Origin: Carallia brachiata
Taxonomy: Eukaryota > Streptophyta > Magnoliopsida > Malpighiales > Rhizophoraceae
Length of the DNA: 64,000 nucleotides
Assembly (NCBI GenBank): GCA_021464245.1
Contig: JADCRB010000038.1
Span: forward strand, 621,461 to 685,460
Direction of reading: 5' to 3'
Part shown: one piece after another, positions 34,013 through 45,851 of the stretch
Layout: the number at the start of each line of letters is the position of its first letter
Numbering within the stretch: the stretch's first letter is position 1
Translations under genes and position numbers: made by a program
Notes under the pieces: generated by a model
The model's database searches: none
The model's input: only the letters and a program-made list of their open reading frames with translations
What the model was told of the DNA's origin: nothing

Positions 34013-35364
34013 TTAATCCACTAGAAGCGCGCAGTCAATCCTTTGGAAGTATAGCCTCTTCTGGGTGAGATCATAAGCCACATTGTAATTTTGTTGAGCC
34101 AATATTCCAATTACAGACGTAGGATTGACATGATTATCCGGAGGAGGAGATATAGACAAGCAAAACGCTGCCTCCGGATAATCAATATATTCAAAAAACA
34201 AACTCTCAATATCTAAAACCAGATCAGCACCTTCTGCTAAGTGAAATGTTGCCATGGGAAATCCTTGAAGGTCTTTGCTCATATCCCCTTTGTAACAGAA
34301 CAAATTTCCCCTCACAAACGGGTCCAAATGCCCATCCAGCAAGCTTGAAACTTGGTGCCTAACGAAATTGTAAACGAACAAAGGTAAATAATTTCGTTCG
34401 GCTCCTGAATCAATCACCACCTCAACACCACCATCAATATCAATCCTTTTTTGGCCTATACTTACACCTTCAAGTGTAACAGAATAATGTCCATATGAAT
34501 CTTCAAATGGGGTCGAAGCCTTCAACATTGGCCTCATCACCAAATGCCAATTGATTGAAACTGTACGAACGATCCAAATGTTGCCAATGCAATAGGAGAA
34601 TTTATTGCCAAGTTTATGAACTATAGATATCTCTTGGACTACTCCAAGTCCCAATATCCCATCAATTTTCTCGTCGTAGTCATCGTTCTGGACTAACGAA
34701 TTTTCGACATGACTGCAACCGAATCTATGTTGTTCATCACAACCGTGTCATCATCCGATGTTCGAAACGTTAGCGTTTCAGTTGCCATGTGCCCTTTGAC
34801 ATAGAATTACTGACATAGTGTATAACATATTTGCAGATATGGAGAAATTCATCACAAGTTATTGCAGGAGAAATTGCTTTGACACACTTACTTGGTTCGT
34901 AGCATGACATGTTCGCGTAAGTGGACGATTTCGAGGGGTCGAATACCGGACCCAGATAAGGCCTGCAGTGAACCCATGTTAGGCTGCTGCCTGTATCCAT
35001 GATTGCGAACTGCGTCACGGGGCGGTTCGCCTATGGCGAAATTGACCAAAAAAGTATGAGCATTTGTGTTGAGATTGGCTTGCAAATGCACATCGGTATC
35101 GCTCTCGAAACTTGCCGCAGATTTTGCTTGCAAGTAGGCATAACGTGCATCCGAATTTCGCAACATGCGTTCAGCACGATCTGTTATTGTGTCGTGAGGA
35201 TTGTAGAATGGAGAGTAAATTGAGTCACGGTGAATCAATTCAATGACCAAGCCTGGAAGTTTTGTGCTACCAGCTTCTGTTTTAAAACTCAAAAAGAATG
35301 TAAAAGTAGACAACAAAATGAGTGAATGCAAAGCAAATGGAGTGGCCATAATGTTAGTTTTCAT
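34013..35364 (-). pseudogene. AP7: divergent aspartic protease pseudogene
   Basis: A plant A1 protease outside the AP1-AP6 group. From the ATG at 35364 (or 35349) it encodes a signal peptide, then VIELIHRDSIYSPFYNP and FAIGEPP. An extra C near 35021 shifts the frame to DTGSSLTWVHC, with FDPSKSSTY and YVSNSMSKG following. One-base losses near 34793 and 34727 shift it again to SHVENSLVQNDDYDEKIDG. Two mutually compensating indels between about 34505 and 34565 replace the expected SYSFNQLAFGDEANVEGF stretch with a foreign frame. The second motif DSGAERNYLP and the C-terminus (QRIDCALLVD) remain. About five indels make it a well-established pseudogene. A TATA-like TATATAG lies at 35397-35406. Confidence 0.85.
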
Positions 35365-35396
35365 GAAAGCCAAGAAGGGTCGCCTCTTTTGACAAT

Positions 35397-35406
35397 CTAT
35401 ATAAAA
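35397..35406 (-). promoter_or_regulatory. AP7 TATA-like element
   Basis: TTTTATATAG on the minus strand, about 35 bp before the first ATG of AP7. Confidence 0.45.
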
Positions 35407-36922
35407 TGAACTACGCTATTATATATTGTATATGGGTAGGAAATTAACTGAAGAACTCTATCATGCAAAGGATACTTATTGTAGCAGAAGTATGAGAGGT
35501 GTCCAACACTGTCGAAGGGAGTAAAATATATATAAGGGCGAGAGCGTTATTTTGTGGGTAGAAAAAATAGCCAGAAGAAACAGTTTAAAATGAGTTAGTA
35601 TGTAAATCTCACACATTAAAAAAATTTTAAATTTTTAACTTTGTTTGACAAAAAATATTTTGTTTTGTTTTGAAAATAAATTTTTTATTCTTTATATCCC
35701 ACTTACTAGCTCATTCTGGTTATCATCCAGCAGAATTTCTTTACCTACCAGCCTTTTTCCTGATGGCAAAGCATGTTTATAATTTCTTTTCATCATATTC
35801 TTTCCATTTCATAAAATGTTTACATTGCGAAACATGTTTCGAAGTAAAATTTAGTTCCTTCTAATTGGGAACTTGGGCAAATGACTATGTATAGCTAAAA
35901 TTGCTCTTGTATTTTTCAATTGGAATCTTAATTTTTATGTTATTCACAAGAATTTGCCTTCTCTTAGGGGCAAGATCTAGACCACGATATTGAACATGTA
36001 TTAATTAGCCAGTACATATTGAAAATACCCTCTTTCTGCGTATATGAAGGAAATTAAGTACAAGTGAGAGCAAAGCATGTTTGCCTATTAATTATTTTAC
36101 TTTTGATATTCCATATTTTTCACGTTACAAAGATCAAGAGTGTCTTATTGTTCCCAAAAAAAAAAAAAAAAGAAAAAATGTTTCTCCGATTCTTACTCAT
36201 ATATATATATATATATATTTTTTTATTTTTTTTATTTTTTTAAGTATAGCACATATATAATCTTACCTCATATAAATTTATTTGATCATTTATTTATTTT
36301 AATTTAACCTCGCTTAAAGTTTTTTCTCTTTTCCACTCACATTTGAAGTTTAGTTAATTTAACTTACTCTTTAAGTGAAAGAAATTAAAATTCTGCCAAG
36401 CCCCCTAAAATAAACAACATAGCCAGAGTTGATTTCTGTTTAAACTTTTCTCTACGTACTACTTTCTCTTCTTTAATATCTCTCTCTCTCTCTCTCTCTC
36501 TAAATTGCACTCTATCCAAAAGCTTGATCGTTGATTTTATATATTTATTGGGTTGGTACACAAACCTAACCGAATTGTCTACGTGAAAGATTTAAAGATT
36601 ATACACATGATATCATTAATGGGATGTAAATAAATATTCGTGCAAATTAATTTGGTGATTTTTTTTTTTTATCATTCAATATATCACAACATTGTAAGTA
36701 TTTACGTCTAGGTGATTTTTTTTTTTTTTTTTTGCTATAACAATGGGATTCAAACTCAGTCATATATGCACTCATAAACGACTTACTTTTGATACCACTT
36801 GACCAAAGACCAATTGATTACATCTGATCGATAATAAAATATGTTGAATCAAAGCATTCAATTAGCGAGAAATTAACTGTAATAGCAAAAACTAAGGTCA
36901 GATGTAGGGCTTGCAATTTTGC
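35407..36922. other. Intergenic DNA with simple repeats
   Basis: No gene. There is an (AT)n run near 36198-36219 and a (TC)n run at about 36478-36501, with poly-T runs near 36660 and 36718. Confidence 0.5.
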
Positions 36923-37162
36923 CTACGTCCTCAATTTGACTAGTCTCTTGGTCTGACGTTTTGTCGAGATTGCTAACTTCTTGGCCAGCGGTTTGACTTT
37001 GCCTGCGATGTTGTTAGCTGAATTCTTCATGTTCCTGACTACGGATTTAATGTGACTGATCAGAGAAATCTTGATGGGTTTTTGATGGAACTGAAGGACT
37101 CTGCGTTTGTTGCTTTCGGGTTCCACAAGGTTGTCTTCTTGGAAAAACATGGCTGCAGCCAT
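36923..37162 (-). CDS. Small basic protein, unknown function
   Basis: A 79-codon open frame with a true ATG, ending in TAG. The first 20 residues contain FFQEDNLVEPES and are mildly acidic. The rest is strongly basic (KRR, KPIK, KKLAISTKRQTKRLVKLR) and rich in isoleucine, leucine and valine spaced as in an amphipathic helix. There is no signal peptide or transmembrane segment. A TATATATA element at 37267-37274 on the same strand lies about 105 bp before the ATG, which supports a real transcription unit. I do not recognise the family. It may be a small plant-specific protein or a chance frame. Confidence 0.5.
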   Translation of the reverse strand: MAAAMFFQEDNLVEPESNKRRVLQFHQKPIKISLISHIKSVVRNMKNSANNIAGKVKPLAKKLAISTKRQTKRLVKLRT

Positions 37163-37266
37163 TAATTTTATGAAAGCTAAACGAAGAGGGCAATCAACAC
37201 TAGCAAGCTAGAGAGGGTTGAGTTGGTTTCTGCAATGTATGCGCTCCTGAGAGGCCAATTCATGCT

Positions 37267-37274
37267 TATATATA
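37267..37274 (-). promoter_or_regulatory. TATA box of the small basic-protein gene
   Basis: TATATATA about 105 bp before the ATG at 37162, in a region of otherwise mixed composition. Confidence 0.45.
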
Positions 37275-38093
37275 CAACGTAAATAAAAGTCCGAGTCTTT
37301 GTTGAACTCGGATTTTCCCCCAAGAAGACAAAGGGTCTCCTTTTCCTTGTAGTAGAAGGATTTTCGGCATTACAAGCCACCAGGCTTGGTTCTCAAAGAT
37401 AATTTCTGCAGTGCCACACTGTTCATAAAGAAAAGGGCAGCCACAAGTCGAAACCCAAGCAATCTCATCTGTCTCACTCTTGGTGAAGAAATCTCTCTAC
37501 AAGAATGCTCAACTAACTACTTTATTCCCTAACTTAATTGAAGTCAACTATATGAATCTTTCCGTTTGTGTGTGTACACACCATCGACGTGAGTGGCATG
37601 AAACTCACAATTCCCTCCACTTACATACGAAGGAAGAAGTTTTCAACTTGAAGAGGCTGTACAATTACTGCATTATTCCATCATAAGTCGACACAAATTG
37701 GGAACTTTACAGACTAGGCTGTGTATGGAGTTGGATAACTTAGAACCAAAGCCACGCACCCACTTGATTGAACATGGTATCCAGTTGATTGAACATTGAA
37801 TTACAGTAGTCGAGATGCACTTTGCGTTAAGAGACTAACATTGAAGACCAATACTCTTAATATATATTGAAAGATCTGAGGAATCCAGAAAAACTGAGAT
37901 TTACGAATTAGATGGAGAATGCAGTCTCACCTCAGGATTATAAAAACACCTGCAAACTCACTTAAATGGAAGGAATTTACAGCACAAACCAACATGCAGC
38001 CCACCTTCTGGAAATGATGGAGCCATTCTGATAGCAGTAATGACCCTAAAAGTGATGTGAGTTGACGTTGGATTTTTTCATGTTGCTAATTCG
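37275..38093. other. Intergenic DNA between the small gene and AUG7
   Basis: No gene recognised. It includes the presumed 3' UTR of AUG7 just below 38094. Confidence 0.4.
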
Positions 38094-38794
38094 TCAAGAA
38101 ATACCATTAATACCTCGCTCATGTGCAATAGAAGACGACAGAATTCCAAGATCATGATTTAAGAATGTCAGAGCAGACTCGCACCCTGAAATTATTCTTG
38201 TAACTGATGAGGGCTCACCAGCTATTGTTTCTGATGATCCAACGGCAAGAGCTGCATAAGAATCCCTGAGATTCCTCAAGTTCCCCGGGAACTGCCAAAA
38301 GAAATTGTGAAAGACGACTTGTTAAGTGTGAATGGAGCATGTCTTTAACAAAGACATTAATTGACTGTCATAATTTTCCAGTTGATAGGAAGAAACTTGA
38401 GAATTGAAAGCTTCCCACTGGACTCTACTGTAAAAATTGTATCAACCACAACCTTGCATGACCTGTTAGGAGAATATCAATACAGAATCTCAGAGAGGTA
38501 TCGGCATAGCCTCAAAGTAAGGAAGGATGTACAAATGAAAGGAACGCCAACGTACATTCAAAAGCATCTTGTAGGCCTCTAACAAGCGATTGGCAGCTGG
38601 CCCAAGCCCATGAAGCTGTGGCACCTCCATCATGTGCATCCAAGGTCAAATTTCCTACAGAAAGGCACAACAGTCAACAGGACAGCTTAGAATTGGAATA
38701 CAATAGAATTTAACAGAATAACCTTGAGCGTCACCTAAAATCAAAAAAAAAGTTTTAAGATAAGGTGCGGAATGAAGTATAGGTTCAAGAGGAT

Positions 38795-39008
38795 TTTCCA
38801 AAATATCCAAAGAGTGGTTTCCAATCAAGGCAGGAAAAAAAAAAAAAAAAGGAAGTCAAAAGCATGATACCTTGGTATAGATCACGTTAAACGATCTCGC
38901 AGTTTCCAAAAATATCCGAAGAGTGGTTTCCAATCAAGGCAGGGAAAAAAAAAAAAGGACGTCAAAAGCATGATACCTTGGTATAGATCACATTAAACGA
39001 TCTTGCAG
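38795..39008. repeat. Tandem duplication of an exon-7 end and donor site
   Basis: Two copies of about 107 bp (38795-38902 and 38903-39008) are arranged head to tail, about 93 percent alike by eye. Each includes the last 30 or so coding bases of AUG7 exon 7 and its donor AAG|GTATCA (exon ends 38977 and 38871). Use of the downstream donor would lengthen exon 7 by 106 nt and shift the frame. Confidence 0.9.
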
Positions 39009-40136
39009 TTTCTAAAAAAGATTCCAAATGTGCCCGAAGTTGGGATTCTACTTCCAAATACTCATCTGGATTGTAAGCATGCTAGCAGAGGAGAAAATGG
39101 TATACAATTAAATGATGGTAATTTGGGAGATTGTAATATACTTGTGGCATCAACATTTCTGAAGTATTGACCAAAGAGAAGTCACATAGTCAAATATTTG
39201 TTCCCAGATAATTTCAAATTTCTGAAATGATTAAGGGAAAAAGAAAATAGAGGCACAAAACTATCAAAGTCACAAGCTATCCACCATGATGAATAATATT
39301 ACTTTGTGAACTACATGCATAAAATATAATAATCTGAATAGGGATAACTAATGTAGGAAATTCCCCGAGAAATTTACAAATTACATTTAATTTTGATGAG
39401 AAGAAACTGAACCATTCTAGTATCTACGACAAGTCCTCAGATTATAAACGGGGTAAAATATTAGCACAAGAATCGCATGGCTCCAAAATTGCATTGCATT
39501 TGACAGAATTTTTTACCAGAACAGGCACAATGCCATTTCTTACTGTGTGTGCATGCATGCACAAATGTGCACAAAAACATGTTGAAGATAAAAATTTGAA
39601 CTAGATCAGAAAGAAGAGAGGCGACTGTAACAAGAAGCATAGTGCTTAGAAACGTAATCATGATCGGTGAAAGGGTCTTGAGCTTCAGATCAGGGATAGA
39701 CCTTTGATGCCAAATAGACCTTTTTGTTGAAGATTTAAGAGTATCTTTGATTGTTCTGAAAGCTTTGTCTCCAGCTCAGAAACATCTGGCCTGCAAATGT
39801 ACTTTGATGGGAACAGAGTTTTACTACATCTAATGAAGTGAGATAAAACAGATGATTGGCATCATGTTGTAGATATTCATCATGCCTCATAGTTGACTGA
39901 AAAAGAAAAGAAAATGCTATGCCAACATAAGGGCTACAGTGTCATCCAAACGTCTAGAAAACCACAATTCAATCATAAACTTGGGCAGTCCTTAAATGCA
40001 TTGTATTTTTTTCGGGCAAGGTCAAGCTTAATTTTACTAAAAGCAATAGTTCATAGCCTACTAAACTTCACCAAGAAGAGTGAACTGGAAGAGTAGAAAT
40101 ATAGAATACAAAACTGGAAAAATAGGAATAGAGAAT

Positions 40137-40710
40137 TGTTGAAGTATAAAATATAAAAGTCTCATATTGGAAAGGAAGGGAGGAGTAAAGCAATATATAA
40201 ATGTGGTTAGAATACTCATAACCTAAACCTTAAGGTTTTAGGTAATATGTGGTGTCCAAAGCCCATTTAATATTACTTGATTCTTCCTTGTTGTTATCCG
40301 TTTAAGTTGTTGGGCCTATACTTCTACAAATCTTTACATGGTATCAGAGTCCGAATGTTGTTGCCTCTCACATTTAATGGTGAACTAGAGCCAGCCTACG
40401 TGAGTTAGATCCAACTCAGGTAAGTTTAACTTTCGTTGTTTGTTCACGCTTCCAGCCCAAGTGAGCTGAGCCCATCCCAAGTGAGTTGGGCTTTCGCGTG
40501 AGGAAGCGTGTTGGAGTATAAAATATAAAAGTCCCATATTGGAAAGGAAGGGAGGAGTAAAGCAATATATAAATGTGGTTAGAAAACCCATAACCTAAGC
40601 CTTAAGGTTTTAGGTAATATGTGGTGTCCAAAGCCCATTTAATATTGCTTGATTCTTCCTTGTTGTTATCCGTTTAAGTTATTGGGCCTATACTTCTACA
40701 AATCTTTACA
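40137..40710 (+). mobile_element. TRIM retrotransposon in AUG7 intron 5
   Basis: Two 202-bp LTRs (40137-40338 and 40509-40710) begin TGTTG and end ACA. They differ at roughly eight positions. TGGTATCAGAG, the initiator-Met tRNA primer-binding site, follows the first LTR directly (40339-40349). The interior is 170 bp and non-coding. The 5-bp target AGAAT is duplicated at 40132-40136 and 40711-40715. This is a complete TRIM, inserted antisense to AUG7. Confidence 0.93.
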
Positions 40711-41793
40711 AGAATACTGCAATCTTACGCTGGACAGATGGATTGAATCTGCACATCTGCAGGGAACAACTTACATTCTTCTGAGAATATTAGAGCTTGT
40801 TTCTCTGCAATAGAATCTATTAGCTGTATGTCTTTTGCCACCTGCTCATCAACACTGCAGAAAAATGCAACTGCAGTTTCAGGATAACGATGGACAAACA
40901 TAATGAAAGCAACGATAGGTAGAAACATGTGAGACAAAACAAATACTGAATAAATGGAGCAGAAAATGTCTAGTGCCTCCACTCTGGATTATCAGCATAA
41001 ATGCTAGCCTCCACAAGATCTACCACCAAACGAAGCATTTCAGTTCGATCTTTGTAAGTTCCTCGCCCCTGGAACACAAGTGGAAGTATTCTAAATTAAA
41101 TTGTCGATATAACTCACTAACATTTTTGTTTAAAATTTCACCTTCATCAAGAAGAGATGTGTATTTTCACTTAGTTATTTAATTTAGCATGCCCGTTGTA
41201 GACACATAGGTTGTAACTTAACAAAAGTTTGCTTTACAGACACTGTTCATTAGCATTTACATGCAGACAAAAAATAACTTGAAAAAAGAAATCCTAGCTG
41301 TCTATAATAGAATGCAAAATGAAAGAAAAAGCACAAACACAATAATGTAGTTGTCAATTAGCATGCATTCACACAACATCAAACTCACTTGAATGGCCTC
41401 TGTATCAATAGATGTGGTGATACCAAGGAACTTGGCAATCTCTGCCAAATCTGCAACCAGAGCCAAAAATTGCTTTCAGAATTCAATAGTGTCAATATGA
41501 AGAAAAGGTGTACTAGGACCCTTTAATTCATCTGGAAAGCATTAGAAAATAGAATACAAAAACATGCAATGAAGTCACAAATGGTTTTATCCTAGACCAT
41601 AGATTGGTTGTAAGAAAATTAAAATAACTGCATTATAGAAAAGGAGAGAATATCAGCATCATATAACCCAAGGAAAAAAAAAAAAAAAAAACCATTATTC
41701 ACTCCTCATTCTTTGGCTGAAAGCAAACAACCATATAGTGTAAAACCAAAATGAAAAGTGTCATTTTAAAAACTATAAAACATTGAAATACTA

Positions 41794-41819
41794 TGGAGAG
41801 AGAGAGAGAGAGAGAGAGA
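41794..41819. repeat. GA microsatellite in AUG7 intron 2
   Basis: A (GA)n run of about 13 units on the plus strand, lying just inside intron 2 next to the exon-2 donor at 41826. Confidence 0.85.
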
Positions 41820-42661
41820 AGCTTACATTGCATACGAGCAGTCTCTTCGTCACGATCCATGGCATCCCCTTGTAGATTTTGCTGCGAGAGTGGTGATTTA
41901 TCACCCAATAGCCTGCAGTTCAGATACAGGAACTTTTAACTTCCATTCTGCTGAAGTTAACAGGCTATGGAAAAAGTAGGAATACAACGACATCCAATAC
42001 CCTTACATGTCTTACAATGAAATTATTGTCTCAATTCAACTTTATATCCTATTTATTTTTTGATCAAAGTTCATGCTTCTCATACAAATTGTATTTTCCC
42101 CACATTTTCTCCACAACCAAACTAGAAATGTAATCACATTCTATAGACTTTCTGGTATGATTTAAATCCTGAATTCAAAAGGGCAATATGGAGTAAAAAA
42201 CACCAAATGGGTTTTATCATATAGCTATCAGAAGGCCTTCAAGATCACAACTTTACACCCAAACCCAATTATTCGTTAATTCCCAAACAAAATTTTCTAT
42301 TGGATCACTCATAAAGGAGAACAAAAATACCAATAACTGTTATACCACAAGATCGCCTCTTCTACATTTTCACATTGTTCAAATTTCCAGCATCTGTAAC
42401 CCTAAGAACTCAAAACTGAGAAATTCCCATTCTTTACCCCCCCCCCACACACACACATATACATATATATAATGTAAAAAAAAAAAAAAATTGCAGAAAA
42501 CAGGGAAATTTCTATCAAGATACCGATTAAACACCCAGAATCAATAAAAAGATGGAAACTTTTTTGCAATTAGTTCATTTTCTTCGTACCCATTTTCCCA
42601 GAAACCCAACAAGCCATTGCAGAAATCAGTAGAAATAAGAAAAATTCAGCCCAAAACAGAG

Positions 42662-42685
42662 TGTGAGAGAGAGAGAGAGAGAGGG
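42662..42685. repeat. GA microsatellite at the exon-1 donor of AUG7
   Basis: A (GA)n run sits directly beside the donor of intron 1 (GT at 42687-42686), giving a CT-rich 5' intron end on the gene strand. Confidence 0.8.
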
Positions 42686-42821
42686 ACTTGAAGAGGAGCC
42701 ATTCGAGAAGGGCGTAGCTCTCCATGCCGGGGAAGAGGAGAGACTGAGAAGGAGCATTTGATCTTGGATACTTCAGCTTCTCTAATTTCCTCTGTACTTC
42801 TTCCATCCTCTTTGCTGCCAT

Positions 42822-43399
42822 CTCCCTTCCTTCTGTTTCAAGCACTTTAAATTTGATTATTATTATTTTTGATTTTGATCCATTTTAGTGCCTTCGGGAC
42901 AAAATTAAAAATTAAAAGAGCACTTAAATTTGCATCTTTTAATTACAAAATTAAAATGTCTAATTTGTTTTGTTTCCAAACAAAAAACATTGTGTATAAC
43001 GGTAATGTTTACCATCGCCCTAGTAGGCTAAGGTTGAGAGTTACATGTTCAACCAGTTCGTGAGGAGGATTATTGGTTCCGAGTGGGTTGCTATATAATA
43101 TTTGATTGTATATCAAAAAATTTGAAATTTAATTTAGATATTATTAAATTTGAGTAATTTTTATATATTTAAATATAATATTTTAAAAATTGAAATTCAA
43201 CGTCGCATTTTTAATATAAATTTTTGTTTAATTGAATATGAATAATAATGTAAGGATTTAAATTTAAATTAATTTAAAAGTAACTAATTAAACTACTATT
43301 TTAACATAGTGTATAATTTATTTTTTCATTCAGTTTAATTTTCTATCTTTTACTACATTAAATTCTGGACCTCAGAACATGGTATTGGAATTGGTAATG

Positions 43400-43462
<63 letters not shown>

Positions 43463-44876
43463 GATTGTATCTAATTAGAATTAAAATTTAAGATTTTTAG
43501 TAATAAAAATAATTTAAATATTAATAAATTATAATTTATTGTTTCTAATCATAATTTTTGTATCATATAGGGACTGTTAAGCCATAACTACAAATAAAGT
43601 TTGATGTCTCTATTTTCATTAATCTTAAATCCTCTCTTTAGTATTAGAATCCAAAATTTTAAAATTAAAGTCTAAATTTTTTATTTATTAAAAATTTCAT
43701 TGAATTATAAGTTACAACAATAAAAATATTTTTTTTTTCAATAAATTTTACATTCTTTCTTCTCAAAACTAAAAACTGAGATTTTCATAAAAGAGTCATA
43801 ATTACTAGAATGTTATGAGAAAATATAAGTAATATTCTACAAATCTGTTAAGAAAGACCGAGCTACTTTACTATCTATAATAAATAACGGCTAACCCTGA
43901 ATTAAGAGAAGAGTAAATTCTTAAATTCTTGATAAAAATTATCAAATTACTTTCATAATTATGTAAATATGTAAAGATAGATATACTATTATCTCACATC
44001 TCCAGACATTGGAAATCACGGCAAATGCTATACTGCAGTCATTTTTTTTTTTTTTTTTTGGGCTTAAAGAAAGATGTTAACTTAAATCCATGTCAAGGAG
44101 AAGGGAAAAAAGGCGCAGTGAGAGTGACTTTGCTATTGGATCGTAGCACGAGGTGGCAATAAATTTATGACTAGTTTCGAGCATAAGCACAGGCCGGGAG
44201 TTCTTAGCTCAGTTCACCTCCATTGTTCGTCACAGGCCGAGATGTGGGCTGCCAAACACATTTTTTAGTGTCTTGCATGGATATGCGCACGAAGTGGCAC
44301 AACTGAAGTGGTCGAGACAATAGTACGATGGAATTTTTTTTTCGTTAAAAAAAAAAGAAAATAGTTTATAATTGAAGGGAATCTTTATTGTTTTTTGTGA
44401 TGATCTTGTAATTTTTTTAACAGACAACAGTTTTTCTTATTATCATTGGCTGAAGGCTTGGTGATCAACCTTCTCATACGATACCATTACTTTTTTTATT
44501 TCGAACAATTCAGGACACCATTACATTTTTTTTTCAACATAAAAATAGTTAATAATTAGTTAGTTAGGTATTAACAGGAAAAAAAAAAAAGCAAATATAA
44601 AAACAACATAAAAAGTGCAACGCAACTTAAGAAAAAATTCCTAATTCATCCATCCAAATTTTAGGGCTGAGTTAAGTAGGTTGGACTTTGGACAGCTGTT
44701 TACTTTGGCGTTAGATGAATCTGTTTTTTTTAATATAAAAAAAATTTATTATAGATATGTCAGTTATTAAATTTATGCATCTAAGTCGAAGTAACATTTA
44801 TTTATATGGTTCATTCAATTCATCTTATAAGAAAGATCGTCCACATGAATACTGTTTATGACGATTACAGAAATTA

Positions 44877-44911
<35 letters not shown>

Positions 44912-45623
44912 AAACTAATAGTTTAAAAAAACACAATTTTTTTAAAATTACATCTGTTAAAACTCAAATTTAAACTAAATATTAAAAAAATACGTCACAT
45001 CATTGTCCATTTACCTCTTCGGGTGGTGCGTGAGATGAAACTGAAACTTGCGTTTGCGTACTTTCTCATACTTGTATGCAATGGCAAGTGGAAGTGCTGA
45101 CCGTGGCTTTCGCACCAGACGGTGGGTGAAATGCCACCGGTCTTAAAAGACAATAAGCAGCCAGATTTCCTTATGTTGTCATCTAGTGATACTTAAGAAT
45201 CTGTCCACAGTACACTCATCCCAGTGAGTTTCTCTTAAAAAAAAATAATAAAAAAAATAAATAATTAATTTTAAATAATAATATTTATATTTTACGTAAT
45301 AAAAAATTTAATAAAATTAATTATTTATTAATTTTGGACAAATTTTAATTCTGAAATCTTTTGATCCTAAAACGGAAAAAAAAGGGGGGCCCTGAACGGT
45401 GACAGTTTGAGCAACAATAAGCCCCGCTGGTTGCTTAGACGTAAGCCTCATTGAATAATCTCCTCCCCAAAAAAAAAATCTCTTTTCGTATCTTAACCAC
45501 ATCCCCCAACCCCCGCACCCCCACAATCCACCACCTTAAGAAAAGTTCCCGTCTTTCTTGCTTTTCAGCTCTCAGAATCCATCCAATATCTTCCTAATCC
45601 AAATAGTCCCACTCCCAGCAAAG
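42822..45623. other. Divergent intergenic region between AUG7 and XPT
   Basis: About 2.8 kb lies between the two divergently transcribed genes. It holds a long (TA)n run (43402-43459), a second one near 44880-44908 and poly-A/T runs, with no coding signal. No TATA box is obvious directly upstream of XPT. Confidence 0.5.
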
Positions 45624-45851
45624 ATGCTGACTTTGAATCTCACACCTTCAGCTCCTCTCACTTTGTCCAAATCCAACAATTACAAGTACCCTATAAGTGC
45701 TTCTTCATTCCTAAATCCGGATCTTTTGAACAGAGTTCAAAATCAGACTTCTCGCTTTAATAAACACAGCGTTCAAATTGGTGGATTGGCCACCAAAGTC
45801 GTGAACTTTGGCCAGTTTTATGGCCACCCATTTGGATACTCTTCCAGATTT
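45624..45851 (+). other. Displaced N-terminal frame of XPT
   Basis: An ATG at 45624 opens MLTLNLTPSAPLTLS, a serine- and leucine-rich plastid transit-type start that resembles known XPT N-termini. Its frame differs by one from the mature protein and ends in TGA near 45963. The switch probably lies around 45838-45850, after GYSSR. This suggests that one base was gained or two lost in the transit-peptide region. Confidence 0.6.

Larger units (their letters stand above)
38094..42821 (-). pseudogene. AUG7: AUG7 (HAUS7) augmin subunit 7, disabled copy
   Basis: Augmin recruits gamma-tubulin to existing microtubules in spindles and phragmoplasts; subunit 7 is usually a conserved single-copy plant gene. 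Nine exons (minus): 42821-42688, 41912-41827, 41450-41389, 41068-40977, 40854-40729, 39790-39702, 39081-38977, 38654-38556, 38291-38094. They encode [72 protein letters not shown] and [10 protein letters not shown], matching Arabidopsis AUG7 as I remember it. The summed length (991 nt, two short of 331 codons) fits. Exon 6 lacks two bases (or has one extra) near 39712-39725, before LASK, so exon 7 is read out of frame. Exon 8 has TGA at 38648-38646 where arginine is expected (EI*PW). Intron 4 needs a GC donor. Either a pseudogene or a copy with sequence errors. Confidence 0.82.
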
